Shown in pieces: positions 46,668-54,576 of a stretch of DNA of 64,000 nt. Under the pieces are notes generated by a model. The model did no database searches. It worked only from the letters and a program-made list of their open reading frames with translations, and was not told the DNA's origin. The DNA comes from Olsenella_K absiana. GTDB lineage: Bacteria; Actinomycetota; Coriobacteriia; Coriobacteriales; Atopobiaceae. The number at the start of each line of letters is the position of its first letter. The first letter of the stretch is position 1. Both the position numbers and the translations under genes were made by a program. The DNA lies in NCBI RefSeq assembly GCF_036408855.1, contig NZ_JAZGJQ010000002.1:1-64000 (forward strand), read 5' to 3'.

Positions 46668-47519
46668 ATGATCCGTCTCGCCCTCTCAGACATGGACAAC
46701 ACCCTCGTGCCCTTCGGCCGAAAGGCGGCCTCCCCGAGGACGGTCGCGGCGATCAGGGCCTGCCAGGAGCAGGGCGTAGACTTCGGCCCCGCGAGCGGCC
46801 GCGACCGCGGCGAGATCGCGAGCTTCTTCGACGGCGACAAGAGCCTGTTCAACACCGGCGTCCTCGTGAACGGCCAGAAGGTCTACTACCTCGGCGAGGT
46901 CGTGTACGAGAAGACCCTCCCGCGCGACCAGCTCCGCGAGGTCGAGCGCGTCGTCGCGCCCCTCAGGGGCTGCGCCCTCATCACCTACCGCGACAACGCC
47001 TTCGGCGACTGGGTCGGCGACACGCGCGACGCCCTGGGCGAGATGTACGAGCGCGCCTTCATCTGCGGCGGCAGCCACCACCGCACCCTGCCCGACTACC
47101 CCGTCATCAAGGCCGGCATCATCGTGATGGACGACGACCTGCTCCCGCGCCTGGCGGAGCGCCTCTCCGCGCTCTGCCCCGACCTCGTCTTCCCCAACAC
47201 GGTCGTGCACTGGCTCGACGTCTCCCCCAAGGGCTGGGGCAAGGCCGAGGGCGTCGCGATCCTCCAGCGCGTGCTGGGCCTCGGCGACGAGGAGGTCTGC
47301 GTCTTCGGCGACGCCGACAACGACCTCGGCATGCTCGAGCGCTTCCCCAACTCCTGCGCCGTGGCCAACGCCAACGCCAACGCCTCCGCGGCGGCCCGCT
47401 GGCACGTGGGCGCGAGCGCCGAGGACGGCGTCGCCGTCGCCCTGGAGCAGATCGCGGACGCCGCGCGGCGCCACAACGAGACGGGCGAGGACGCCCTGCC
47501 CGCCTTCATGCGCGCGTAG
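46668..47519 (+). CDS. Cof-type HAD-IIB phosphatase
   Basis: 283-residue HAD hydrolase. Motif I is LALSDMDNTLV (nucleophile Asp8, acid Asp10), motif II is GPASGR near residue 40, Lys near 205 (KGWGKAEGV) and motif IV FGDADNDLGML near residue 222. The C2B cap lies at about 85-190. Such enzymes act on sugar phosphates or nucleotides; substrate not assignable. The start at 46668 follows CTGGAG. The gene follows pfk by 106 bases. Confidence 0.88.
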   Translation: MIRLALSDMDNTLVPFGRKAASPRTVAAIRACQEQGVDFGPASGRDRGEIASFFDGDKSLFNTGVLVNGQKVYYLGEVVYEKTLPRDQLREVERVVAPLRGCALITYRDNAFGDWVGDTRDALGEMYERAFICGGSHHRTLPDYPVIKAGIIVMDDDLLPRLAERLSALCPDLVFPNTVVHWLDVSPKGWGKAEGVAILQRVLGLGDEEVCVFGDADNDLGMLERFPNSCAVANANANASAAARWHVGASAEDGVAVALEQIADAARRHNETGEDALPAFMRA

Positions 47520-47533
47520 CGCGCGGCCGCTAT

Positions 47534-47563
47534 CATGTGGCCTACGGGTATGTGGCCTACGGG
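47534..47563. repeat. Tandem 14-15 base duplication
   Basis: ATGTGGCCTACGGGT occurs twice in a row immediately before the next gene's leader. It is probably a recent slippage duplication. Confidence 0.8.
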
Positions 47564-47609
47564 TAGCCGGGACGACAACCCCGGCCGGACGTCGAAGGGA
47601 GAGCGGCCC

Positions 47610-48332
47610 ATGGCAGGAGACGACGCGAGGCGCGCTAGCGCGTGTCCGGACGAGAAGGACGGCGTTGCCGTCGCGACACCAGAGGGTACGGGCGAGAAGG
47701 ACGGCGCCACCGGCGCGGCGGCCGGCGCCGCGGGCGCGCAGGCCGAAGTCGTGACGGGGCACCAGGGCTTCTCCGCCCTGGCGGGGCGCATGGCGGCCCT
47801 GGCCGACACCTCCCTCGACCTCGAGCGCGACCGCGCGGCCTCCCTGGGCAGGACCTCCACGACGCTGCTCCTGTGCATACCGCTGCTCGCCGCCGTCGAG
47901 GTGGCTCGCCTCTTCACGGGCTCGGGCTCCTACATCCTGGGCATGGCGCCCTTCGCCGCCGCCTACCTCGTGGCGCTGCTGCTCCTCGTCGCGAGCTTCA
48001 TCCTCGTGGCCGCCTCCAGGCTGAGGCCCGGCGACTCGGGCACCCCCGACCCCAAGATGCTCGCCCGCAGGCTCGACGGGCTCGACGGCGCCCCCGCGAC
48101 CGGGCCCGCAGGCGGGCGCGCGACGGCCCCGGACGAGGACGTCCGTGCCGCCAAGCTCTACTGCGAGTCGCTCCAGGGCGCCTACGAGGCGCTCCGCAAG
48201 ACCAACCAGGACGTCTCCGCGACGCTCAAGACGTCGCTCGGGCTCCTGATCGGCTCCATCGGCATCTGCGCCCTGCTCGCGATCGCGAGCTTCGTGTTCT
48301 CCCTGGTCGTCTACGGCATACCCCTTCTCTAG
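47610..48332 (+). CDS. Uncharacterised membrane protein
   Basis: 240 residues of no recognised family. The first 60 residues are disordered (Ala/Gly/Asp/Glu with two EKDG units), then come about 30 charged helical residues (DTSLDLERDRAASLGRTST), two transmembrane helices (about 92-112 and 120-142), a cytoplasmic loop of about 65 residues, and a last helix pair near 210-238. The start at 47610 has GGGAGAG upstream. The layout, a coiled segment and membrane anchors, suggests an interaction partner rather than a transporter. Confidence 0.65.
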   Translation: MAGDDARRASACPDEKDGVAVATPEGTGEKDGATGAAAGAAGAQAEVVTGHQGFSALAGRMAALADTSLDLERDRAASLGRTSTTLLLCIPLLAAVEVARLFTGSGSYILGMAPFAAAYLVALLLLVASFILVAASRLRPGDSGTPDPKMLARRLDGLDGAPATGPAGGRATAPDEDVRAAKLYCESLQGAYEALRKTNQDVSATLKTSLGLLIGSIGICALLAIASFVFSLVVYGIPLL

Positions 48333-48384
48333 GGGTCGCCGCGCGCTTCGAGGGGCGCCCCGCGCGCCCAGTTAGGAGCCTGGT

Positions 48385-48912
48385 ATGAAGATCGAGCAGT
48401 CCAAGGCGGTGCGCCTCGTCGGCGGCGTCATCGCCATCCTGCTGGGCGCGGCCGTCCTCTCCAACCCCTACGGGTCCATGCTGACCGTCACCAAGCTGCT
48501 GGGATGGGCCGTCCTCGTGTTCGGCGTCGTCTCGCTCGCCGCGGCCTTCGCGAACCTCGAGGCGATCCTCTCCCAGGCCGAGCTCTACGTCGGCATCCCC
48601 TGCACCCTGCTCGGCCTGGCGATCGTGACTCAGCCCGGCTTCTTCGTGGCCTGGGTCTTCCTGCTCCTGGGCGTCTTCGTGATGGTGGCGGGCCTCAACT
48701 CGCTCTTCGCCGCCAACGCCTCGCGGGCGCTGGGGCTGCCCGGCGCGAGCCTGGGCCTCGCGGGCGCCGTCGCGACCGTCGTCTTCGGCGCCCTCGTGAT
48801 GCTCGCGCCCCGCGCGATGGCGAGCTTCTCGATGGTCGTCTGCGGCGTGGCCCTCGTCTTCGCGGGCGTTGTGAGCGCGGCCGGCGCCCTGGGCGACCTC
48901 CGCGGACGCTAG
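48385..48912 (+). CDS. DUF308 (HdeD-like) membrane protein
   Basis: 175-residue protein with six short transmembrane helices in three repeated pairs, the DUF308/HdeD arrangement. HdeD of E. coli is linked to acid resistance at high density, but the function is not general. It follows the previous gene by 52 bases and is closed by a 15-base-stem terminator, so both form one transcript. Confidence 0.82.
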   Translation: MKIEQSKAVRLVGGVIAILLGAAVLSNPYGSMLTVTKLLGWAVLVFGVVSLAAAFANLEAILSQAELYVGIPCTLLGLAIVTQPGFFVAWVFLLLGVFVMVAGLNSLFAANASRALGLPGASLGLAGAVATVVFGALVMLAPRAMASFSMVVCGVALVFAGVVSAAGALGDLRGR

Positions 48913-48998
48913 CGCGGTCACCCGACGAGCGCCTCAGGCCGCGGGCTCCGGCGCCGGAGCGCCCAAGGCGCCCGAAGCCACCGGTCTCCGTACGGGCA

Positions 48999-49041
48999 GG
49001 GGCCGGCCGCGGCGCTAGCCGCGGCCGGCCCCCCCTTCTCC
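48999..49041 (+). terminator. Terminator after the DUF308 gene
   Basis: A perfect 15-base stem (48999-49013 with 49018-49032, four-base loop) is followed by CCCTTCTCCC. It separates the forward genes from the convergent selenium operon. Confidence 0.75.
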
Positions 49042-49061
49042 CAGGTCCTTCTCCCCCACGC

Positions 49062-50198
49062 CTAGCGGGCGATCTCCCGCACGGCGGCGACGGCGGCGTC
49101 GACCTCCTCCTCCGTGCTGTACCAGGAGAAGCTGAAGCGCACGACGCCCTGCTCGACCGTCCCCAGCGCGCGGTGCATCCTCGGCGCGCAGTGGGCACCT
49201 GGCCTGGTGGCGATGCCGTAGCGCTCGCCGAGCTCGTCGGCCACCGCCGAGGAGCTGTAGTCGCGCACGTTGAGCGACACGATCGCACAGCGCTCCGCCG
49301 CGTCGAAGTCGCCGTAGACCGTGACGCCGTCGATGGCGCGGACCTGCTCGTAGAAGCTCCTCATGAGCCCCTCCTCGTGGTCCCCGATGGCCTTCACGCC
49401 GACTCGCTCGATGAAGTCGAGCGCCGCGGAGAGCCCGGCGATGCCGTGGCTGTTGAGCGTGCCCGCCTCGAGGCGCGTCGGATACTCCTCGGGCTGGGTC
49501 TCCGAGTAGGAGTGGACGCCCGTGCCGCCCACCTTGAACGGGCGGATCTCCACGCCCTCGGCGACGCAGAGGCCGCCCGTGCCCTGGGGCCCCATGAGGC
49601 CCTTGTGGCCGGTGAAGCAGACGACGTCCGCGCCGGTGCCCTCGAGGCTGACCTCGTGGCTGCCCGCGGTCTGCGACGCGTCGACGACCACGAGGGCGCC
49701 GGCGGCGTGCGCGATGTCGACGACGCGGGCGACGTCGACCATGTTGCCCGTCACGTTCGAGCCGTGGGTCACCGCCACCAGCCTCGTGCCCGGGGTGACG
49801 AGGCGCTCGAGGTCCTCGTAGTCGAGGTTGCCCCGCTCGTCGGCGCGCGCGAAGGCGAGGTCCGCCCCGCGCTCGTCGCGCAGGCGGTAGAGCGGCCTCA
49901 GCACGGAGTTATGCTCGAGGTCGGTGCCCACCACCCGCGCGCCCGCGTCGACGAGGCCCATGATCGCCACGTTGAGCGCCTCGGTGGAGTTGCTCGCGAA
50001 GGCCACGTGGTCCGGGCGCGGGCAGCCGAGGAGCCGGGCGAGCTGCTCCCTGGCGACGTAGTCGACCCGGGAGGCGGCCAGCGACGCCTTGGTCGCCCCG
50101 CGCGAGGCGTTGCCCATCGTCTGGAGCGCCCGCGCGACGGCCTCCGCCACCTCGGGCGGCTTGCGCATGGTCGTCGCGGCGTTGTCTAGGTAGATCAT
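49062..50198 (-). CDS. Class-V aminotransferase: cysteine desulfurase / selenocysteine lyase type
   Basis: 378-residue PLP enzyme that removes S or Se from cysteine or selenocysteine. The PLP Lys199 is in CFTGHKGLMGPQGTGG, and Cys337 in RPGAHCAP is the chalcogen-accepting residue. It belongs to the branch that travels with yedF and sel genes, so it probably supplies reduced selenium to SelD. An 11-base-stem terminator lies between it and yedF, so its expression may be lower or separately controlled. The ATG at 50198 has AGGAG upstream. Confidence 0.87.
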   Translation of the reverse strand: MIYLDNAATTMRKPPEVAEAVARALQTMGNASRGATKASLAASRVDYVAREQLARLLGCPRPDHVAFASNSTEALNVAIMGLVDAGARVVGTDLEHNSVLRPLYRLRDERGADLAFARADERGNLDYEDLERLVTPGTRLVAVTHGSNVTGNMVDVARVVDIAHAAGALVVVDASQTAGSHEVSLEGTGADVVCFTGHKGLMGPQGTGGLCVAEGVEIRPFKVGGTGVHSYSETQPEEYPTRLEAGTLNSHGIAGLSAALDFIERVGVKAIGDHEEGLMRSFYEQVRAIDGVTVYGDFDAAERCAIVSLNVRDYSSSAVADELGERYGIATRPGAHCAPRMHRALGTVEQGVVRFSFSWYSTEEEVDAAVAAVREIAR

Positions 50199-50211
50199 CG
50201 CTTCTCCTCCC

Positions 50212-50247
50212 TAAGAGAAAGGGAGGGCGAGCAGGCCTCGCCCTCCC
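50212..50247 (-). terminator. Hairpin with T-rich tail between yedF and the desulfurase gene
   Basis: A perfect 11-base stem (50221-50231 with 50237-50247) is followed on the reverse strand by TTTCTCTTAG, immediately before the desulfurase ribosome binding site. It may end the sel transcript or attenuate read-through. Confidence 0.7.
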
Positions 50248-50312
50248 GTGGGTTCTCGCGCGGACGCGCCGCCCGGGCCGCACCCGGCTGCGCACCGCCA
50301 AGGGGCCGTCCG

Positions 50313-50930
50313 CTACGGCCTGATGACCACGGAGGCCTCGAGCTGCTTGCCGGCGATGGCGTACATGTTGGTGACCTCGCCGACCGCGAGCTTCTCGGTC
50401 AGTCCGTAGTAGTTGAGGCAGATGCCGCAGGACTGGATCTCGACCCCGGCGGCGGCGAGCTGCTTGAGGTCGTCGAGCGCGGGCGAGCCCTCGCAGGTCA
50501 TGCGGACGCCGCTGTTGTAGAACAGGATGGTGGACGGCAGGACGTCCTCCTGCGTCAGGGAGTAGATGAAGTTCTTGAGCAGGCTGTGGCCCAGCTCCTC
50601 CTCGCCCGTGCCCATCATGTCGGAGGAGATCACGACGACGGCCTTCCTCTTGGAGGGGTCGGCGAAGTCGGCGTCGGACTCGCTCGCGGGGGCCTCGGAG
50701 CCGCTGACGGTCAGGGTCGCCTCGAAGTTGCCGTCCTCGAGCTGCTTGGACTCAAAGCCGTAGCCCTTGTCGGACGCGAGCTTGGAGAGGTTCTTGACCG
50801 CGATCTCGTTGTCGACGAGGGTCTTCACGACGCCGGCACCCTCAAGGCCCTTGATGGCCTTGACGGTCTTCACGACGGGCGTGGGGCATGCCAGCCCGAT
50901 CGCGTCCACCTCGACGGCCTTCTCGCTCAT
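50313..50930 (-). CDS. yedF: Selenium metabolism protein YedF (TusA-like plus DsrE-like)
   Basis: 205 residues. The N-terminal TusA/SirA domain (1-72) has the CPTP motif with Cys15; the C-terminal domain (about 90-205) is DsrE-like with VVISSDMMGTGEEELG and Cys residues near 150-175 (MTCEGSP, SCGICLNYY). The family (TIGR03527) is found next to selD and is thought to carry selenium from a lyase to SelD. It starts 14 bases after selB. Confidence 0.9.
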   Translation of the reverse strand: MSEKAVEVDAIGLACPTPVVKTVKAIKGLEGAGVVKTLVDNEIAVKNLSKLASDKGYGFESKQLEDGNFEATLTVSGSEAPASESDADFADPSKRKAVVVISSDMMGTGEEELGHSLLKNFIYSLTQEDVLPSTILFYNSGVRMTCEGSPALDDLKQLAAAGVEIQSCGICLNYYGLTEKLAVGEVTNMYAIAGKQLEASVVIRP

Positions 50931-50944
50931 GTACGTTCTCCCTT

Positions 50945-52849
50945 CTAGCTGAAGTTTGGCTTTACCAGCACACGGACGCCGTCGACCATCTTGGAGATGT
51001 GGCAGGCGTCGAAGTACTCGAGGTAGAGCTGGGCGTACTTGCGCGAGACGCCCAGCTTGGTGCGGAAGTCGCCGATGGCGACGGTGCTCGACTCGGCGAA
51101 CATGCCCATGAAGGTCGAGAGGGCCTTGGCGTAGGCGCTGCGGTGCACCGAGGTCGTGGGCGAGAGCGCCACGAGCGTTCCCCGCTTGAGCATGTGGGCC
51201 ATGACCTCGTTGAAGGTGCCGTGCCTGTCCTGGAAGGCCTGGGTGACCTCCTCGTTGGTGGGCGGCTCGAGGTCGGCCTTGAGGTAGAACTCGTCAAGCT
51301 GGTCGAGCATCTTGCGCTGTACGTCCGTGAAGGTGGGCTCGAAGCCCGGGATGCGCACGATGCCGCCGGACTGCTCGATGACCCCGTGGGCCTGGAGCCA
51401 GTCGATGAGCGCGTTGGCGAGCGACTGGCTCTTGGGGTAGATCCTCTGGCGCAGCTCGCCGAGGCTCATGCCGTCGTCCAGGGTGTGGGTCCTGTGGTAG
51501 TTGCCGACCAGCTTGGCCGTGGCGGCGGAGAGCTCCTGCAGGGCCTCCTCGCTCACGTAGCCCTGGCCGATCCGCTCGATGGAGCCCTGCTCCACGAACT
51601 TGTCGAGGGTGGTCTGGACGCTGCCTTCCGACATGCCGGCGAGCGAGGCCACCTCCGCGACCGAGAGCGGGTGGATGCCCGCGTCGAGCACGATCTGGCG
51701 GGCGCGGTCCTCCGGAGCCCACGCGAGGTGGGCGAGGTGGGCGAGGACGCGCTGGTCGTTGCGACGCAGCTTGCGGCTGGTCGGCTCGAGGATCTCGCCG
51801 CCACCGACGGTCACCACGGGCGAGAAGAACCGGACGATGAACTTGTCCTGGTTCCTCATCGTCAGCTCCTTGTTGAGGGTGAGCTGGGCGAAGCAGCTGT
51901 CGCCGGCCTCGAGCACGTCGCGGTCGAGCAGGCGGACCTTCGCCATGAGCTCCTGCGTGCCGTGGTAGAAGTGCAGCTGGGAGGAGTTGCGCACGTCGTA
52001 GGGGCTGTCGGGCAGGAGGTTGAGCCTGACCGCGACCTGGCTCGCCTGCAGCATCGACTCCGGGGCGGCCACGGTGCAGCCGCGACGGATGACGGAGGTG
52101 TCCACGCCCGTAAGGTTGACGGCGACGCGCATGCCGGCGTAGACCTCCGGCTGGGCGACGTTGTGGGTCTGGAGTCCCCTCACCTTGGCGGTGAGCTCCT
52201 GGGGGTAGACGTCGGCGACGTCGCCCATGCGCAGCGTCCCGTCCACGAGGGTGCCGGTCACGATGGTGCCGAAGCCCTTCTTGGTGAAGACGCGATCCAC
52301 CGGGAGGCGGAAGGGGTTGTCGGTGCGCTTGAGGTCCGCGTGCTCCACGATCTTCACGATCTCGCGCTTGAGCAGCTCGATGTTCTCGCCCGTCTCGGCG
52401 GACACGGGGATGACGGGGGCGTTCTCGAGGAAGGTGCCCTTGACGCGCTCGCGGGTGTCCTCGGTCACGACCTGCAGCCAGTCGTCGTCCACGAGGTCCT
52501 TCTTGGTGAGGACGATGATGCCGCTCTTGACGTCGAGCAGCTGGAGGATGTCGAGGTGCTCCTGCGTCTGAGGCATGAAGCCCTCGTCGGCCGCGACGAC
52601 GAGCAGGACCACGTCGATGCCCGTGGCGCCGACGATCATGTTGCGCACGAGCTTCTCGTGGCCCGGCACGTCGACGATGCTGGCGTCCTGGCCGTTGGGA
52701 AGCTCGAGCTGCGCGAAGCCGAGGTCGAGCGTGATCCCGCGGCGCTGCTCCTCCTCGAGGCGGTCCGTGTTGACGCCCGTCAGGGCGCGCGTGAGCCAGG
52801 TCTTGCCGTGGTCTACGTGGCCAGCGGTTCCGATGACGACGTGCTTCAT
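50945..52849 (-). CDS. selB: Selenocysteine-specific elongation factor SelB
   Basis: 634-residue GTPase delivering Sec-tRNA to UGA codons that carry a SECIS hairpin. G1 is GTAGHVDHGKT (7-17), G3 DVPGHEKLV near residue 60 and G4 TKKDLV near 116. EF-Tu-like domains II/III follow, plus an extra domain and four C-terminal winged helices (about 370-634) that bind the SECIS RNA. Its ATG overlaps the selA stop as ATGA, so the two are translationally coupled. Confidence 0.95.
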   Translation of the reverse strand: MKHVVIGTAGHVDHGKTWLTRALTGVNTDRLEEEQRRGITLDLGFAQLELPNGQDASIVDVPGHEKLVRNMIVGATGIDVVLLVVAADEGFMPQTQEHLDILQLLDVKSGIIVLTKKDLVDDDWLQVVTEDTRERVKGTFLENAPVIPVSAETGENIELLKREIVKIVEHADLKRTDNPFRLPVDRVFTKKGFGTIVTGTLVDGTLRMGDVADVYPQELTAKVRGLQTHNVAQPEVYAGMRVAVNLTGVDTSVIRRGCTVAAPESMLQASQVAVRLNLLPDSPYDVRNSSQLHFYHGTQELMAKVRLLDRDVLEAGDSCFAQLTLNKELTMRNQDKFIVRFFSPVVTVGGGEILEPTSRKLRRNDQRVLAHLAHLAWAPEDRARQIVLDAGIHPLSVAEVASLAGMSEGSVQTTLDKFVEQGSIERIGQGYVSEEALQELSAATAKLVGNYHRTHTLDDGMSLGELRQRIYPKSQSLANALIDWLQAHGVIEQSGGIVRIPGFEPTFTDVQRKMLDQLDEFYLKADLEPPTNEEVTQAFQDRHGTFNEVMAHMLKRGTLVALSPTTSVHRSAYAKALSTFMGMFAESSTVAIGDFRTKLGVSRKYAQLYLEYFDACHISKMVDGVRVLVKPNFS

Positions 52850-54273
52850 CGCTCAGCACCTCCCGCGGGCGGCTCCTCGCCGCCGGCCTGCGCGATCTCG
52901 GCGAGGGCGGCGCAGACGCGCTCGACGTCGCCGTCCATGATGGTGCGGGCGGAGAGGAGCACCTGCTCCTTGCTCACGCGCGCGACGATCGGCGTGGGCG
53001 CCTCGCGGAGGCGTCGCTCCAGCTCGGCGGGGGCAAGGCCCGCCACGGTCACGCTCACGGCGTAGCCGTCGAGAAGGACGTCGGGCAGCGAGCCGCCGCC
53101 GGGCTCGTCCTTCACGGCGACGACCTCGTGCTCGACGCCACCGATGGCGGCGATGGCCTCGTCGAGGGCCTCGGCGCGACCCCTGAGCTCGTCGGCGGTC
53201 ATGGATAGCATCCGCACGACGGGTACCTCGCGGCGCGCGAGCCTGGGATCGCGGCAGAGCTGCATGGTCATCTCGAGAGCGGCTAGCGAGAGCTTGTCGA
53301 TGCGGAGCATGCGGGTGAGCTGGTTGGCTCGGATGCGCTCGATGAGGTCGCGCCTGCCCACCAGGATGCCGCCCTGCGCGGAGCCCGCGAGCTTGTCGCC
53401 CGAGAAGCACACGACGTCCGCGCCGTCCCTGAGGACGCCACGGATGGTCTCCTGGTTGTCGAGGCCGGCGACCTCGTTGGGGAAGAGGGGCGCTGAGCCC
53501 ATGTCGTACAGGACGAGGGCCCCGGAGTCGCGCGCGAGGTCGGAGAGCTGCGCCACGGAGACGGACTCCGTGAAGCCGATCATCGCGAAGTTGGAGGGAT
53601 GGACCTTGAGGAGGGCGGAGGCGCCCTGTTCGCCGATGGCGCGGGCGTAGTCCGCCTCGTGGGTCTTGTTGGTGGTGCCGACCTCGATCAGGCGGGCGCC
53701 GCTCTGCACCATGATCTCGGGCACGCGGAAGGAGCCGCCGATCTCGACCTGCTCGCCGCGCGAGACCGCGACGCCCTGGCCCTTGCAGAGCGTGTTGAGC
53801 ATCAGGAAGACGGCGCCGGCGTTGTTGTTCACGACCATGGCCGCCTCGGCGCCCGTGATCTCGCAGATGATGCGCTCGACGTGGTTGTAACGCGAGCCGC
53901 GCTCGCCGCGCTCCAGGTTGTACTCGAGGTTGCAGTAGCCGGCGGCGACCTCGGCCACGTGCTCGGCCACGGCCTCGCCGAGCGGCGAGCGCCCGAGGTT
54001 GGTGTGCAGGACCACGCCGGTCGCGTTGATGACGGGGCGCAGGCTGTAGGCGCCGCGGTTCTCGAGCGTACGGGCCACGGCCTCCGCGACCTTCTCGGGC
54101 GGGTCGATCTCTGCGAGCTCGCCGGCGAGCACGCCCTCGCGCAGGGACTGGAGGTGGCTGCGGGCGGCGTCCTTGATCTGGTCGTGCGTGAAGTCCGCCT
54201 CAAGTCGCACGAGCGGCTCCTCCGCAAGCAGGACGTCCACCTTGGGGATTTGCATCAGAAGCCTTTGATCCAT
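52846..54273 (-). CDS. selA: L-seryl-tRNA(Sec) selenium transferase SelA
   Basis: 475-residue PLP enzyme that converts Ser-tRNA(Sec) to Sec-tRNA(Sec) with selenophosphate. The PLP Lys294 is in FSGDKLAGS, equivalent to Lys295 of E. coli. The N-terminal tRNA-binding region (1-60) is intact. The start at 54273 is chosen because GGAGG sits five bases upstream and because the longer open frame would run through the tRNA-Sec terminator. It follows selC on the same strand. Confidence 0.95.
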   Translation of the reverse strand: MDQRLLMQIPKVDVLLAEEPLVRLEADFTHDQIKDAARSHLQSLREGVLAGELAEIDPPEKVAEAVARTLENRGAYSLRPVINATGVVLHTNLGRSPLGEAVAEHVAEVAAGYCNLEYNLERGERGSRYNHVERIICEITGAEAAMVVNNNAGAVFLMLNTLCKGQGVAVSRGEQVEIGGSFRVPEIMVQSGARLIEVGTTNKTHEADYARAIGEQGASALLKVHPSNFAMIGFTESVSVAQLSDLARDSGALVLYDMGSAPLFPNEVAGLDNQETIRGVLRDGADVVCFSGDKLAGSAQGGILVGRRDLIERIRANQLTRMLRIDKLSLAALEMTMQLCRDPRLARREVPVVRMLSMTADELRGRAEALDEAIAAIGGVEHEVVAVKDEPGGGSLPDVLLDGYAVSVTVAGLAPAELERRLREAPTPIVARVSKEQVLLSARTIMDGDVERVCAALAEIAQAGGEEPPAGGAER

Positions 54274-54296
54274 CCGAACCTCCAGACAAGCGCAAC

Positions 54297-54336
54297 TAAA
54301 AAAAGCGGTACCCAAATATACTATTTGGGTACCGCT
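54297..54336 (-). terminator. Terminator of tRNA-Sec
   Basis: A perfect 15-base stem with a three-base loop (54304-54318 with 54322-54336) is followed on the reverse strand by seven T. It begins eight bases after the tRNA CCA end and ends about 14 bases before the selA ribosome binding site, so selAB depend on read-through or a promoter inside the tRNA region. Confidence 0.9.
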
Positions 54337-54343
54337 GAGGCTT

Positions 54344-54440
54344 TGGCGGGAGCAGGTGGGAATCGAACCCACCCGAGCAGCTACAACTGCTCACACTGGT
54401 TTTGAAGACCAGGAGGCACACCAGTTACCCTTCTACCCCC
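54344..54440 (-). tRNA. selC: tRNA-Sec (anticodon UCA)
   Basis: 97-base selenocysteine tRNA. The acceptor stem has eight pairs (GGGGGTAG with CTGCTCCC, two G-T wobbles), the anticodon loop CTTCAAA carries TCA, a long variable arm (GAGCAG/CTGCTC) is present, and the T arm has GGTGGG-TTCGATT-CCCACC. The discriminator is G and CCA is encoded. The eight-base acceptor stem and UCA anticodon identify it unambiguously. Confidence 0.97.
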
Positions 54441-54548
54441 AAAATGCTCTCCCCCTCCGAACCCAGAGAGCGGCGACGTGCTTTTACACACCGGCACCGA
54501 CGCTGGCTATACTACCCCAGGAGGTGGAGCACCTGAAATCCGAGAACG

Positions 54549-54576
54549 ATTATATTAAACGCGATGACTATTGCAA
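54549..54576 (-). promoter_or_regulatory. Sigma-70 promoter of tRNA-Sec
   Basis: On the reverse strand TTGCAA (54576-54571), a 16-base spacer and a perfect TATAAT (54554-54549). It overlaps the end of the glycosyltransferase gene and lies about 100 bases before the tRNA. It is the clearest consensus promoter in the window. Confidence 0.75.

Noticed and set aside
54273..54372. N-terminal extension of selA
   Set aside because: It would translate through the tRNA-Sec terminator and tRNA end and is unlike SelA; a good ribosome binding site marks 54273.
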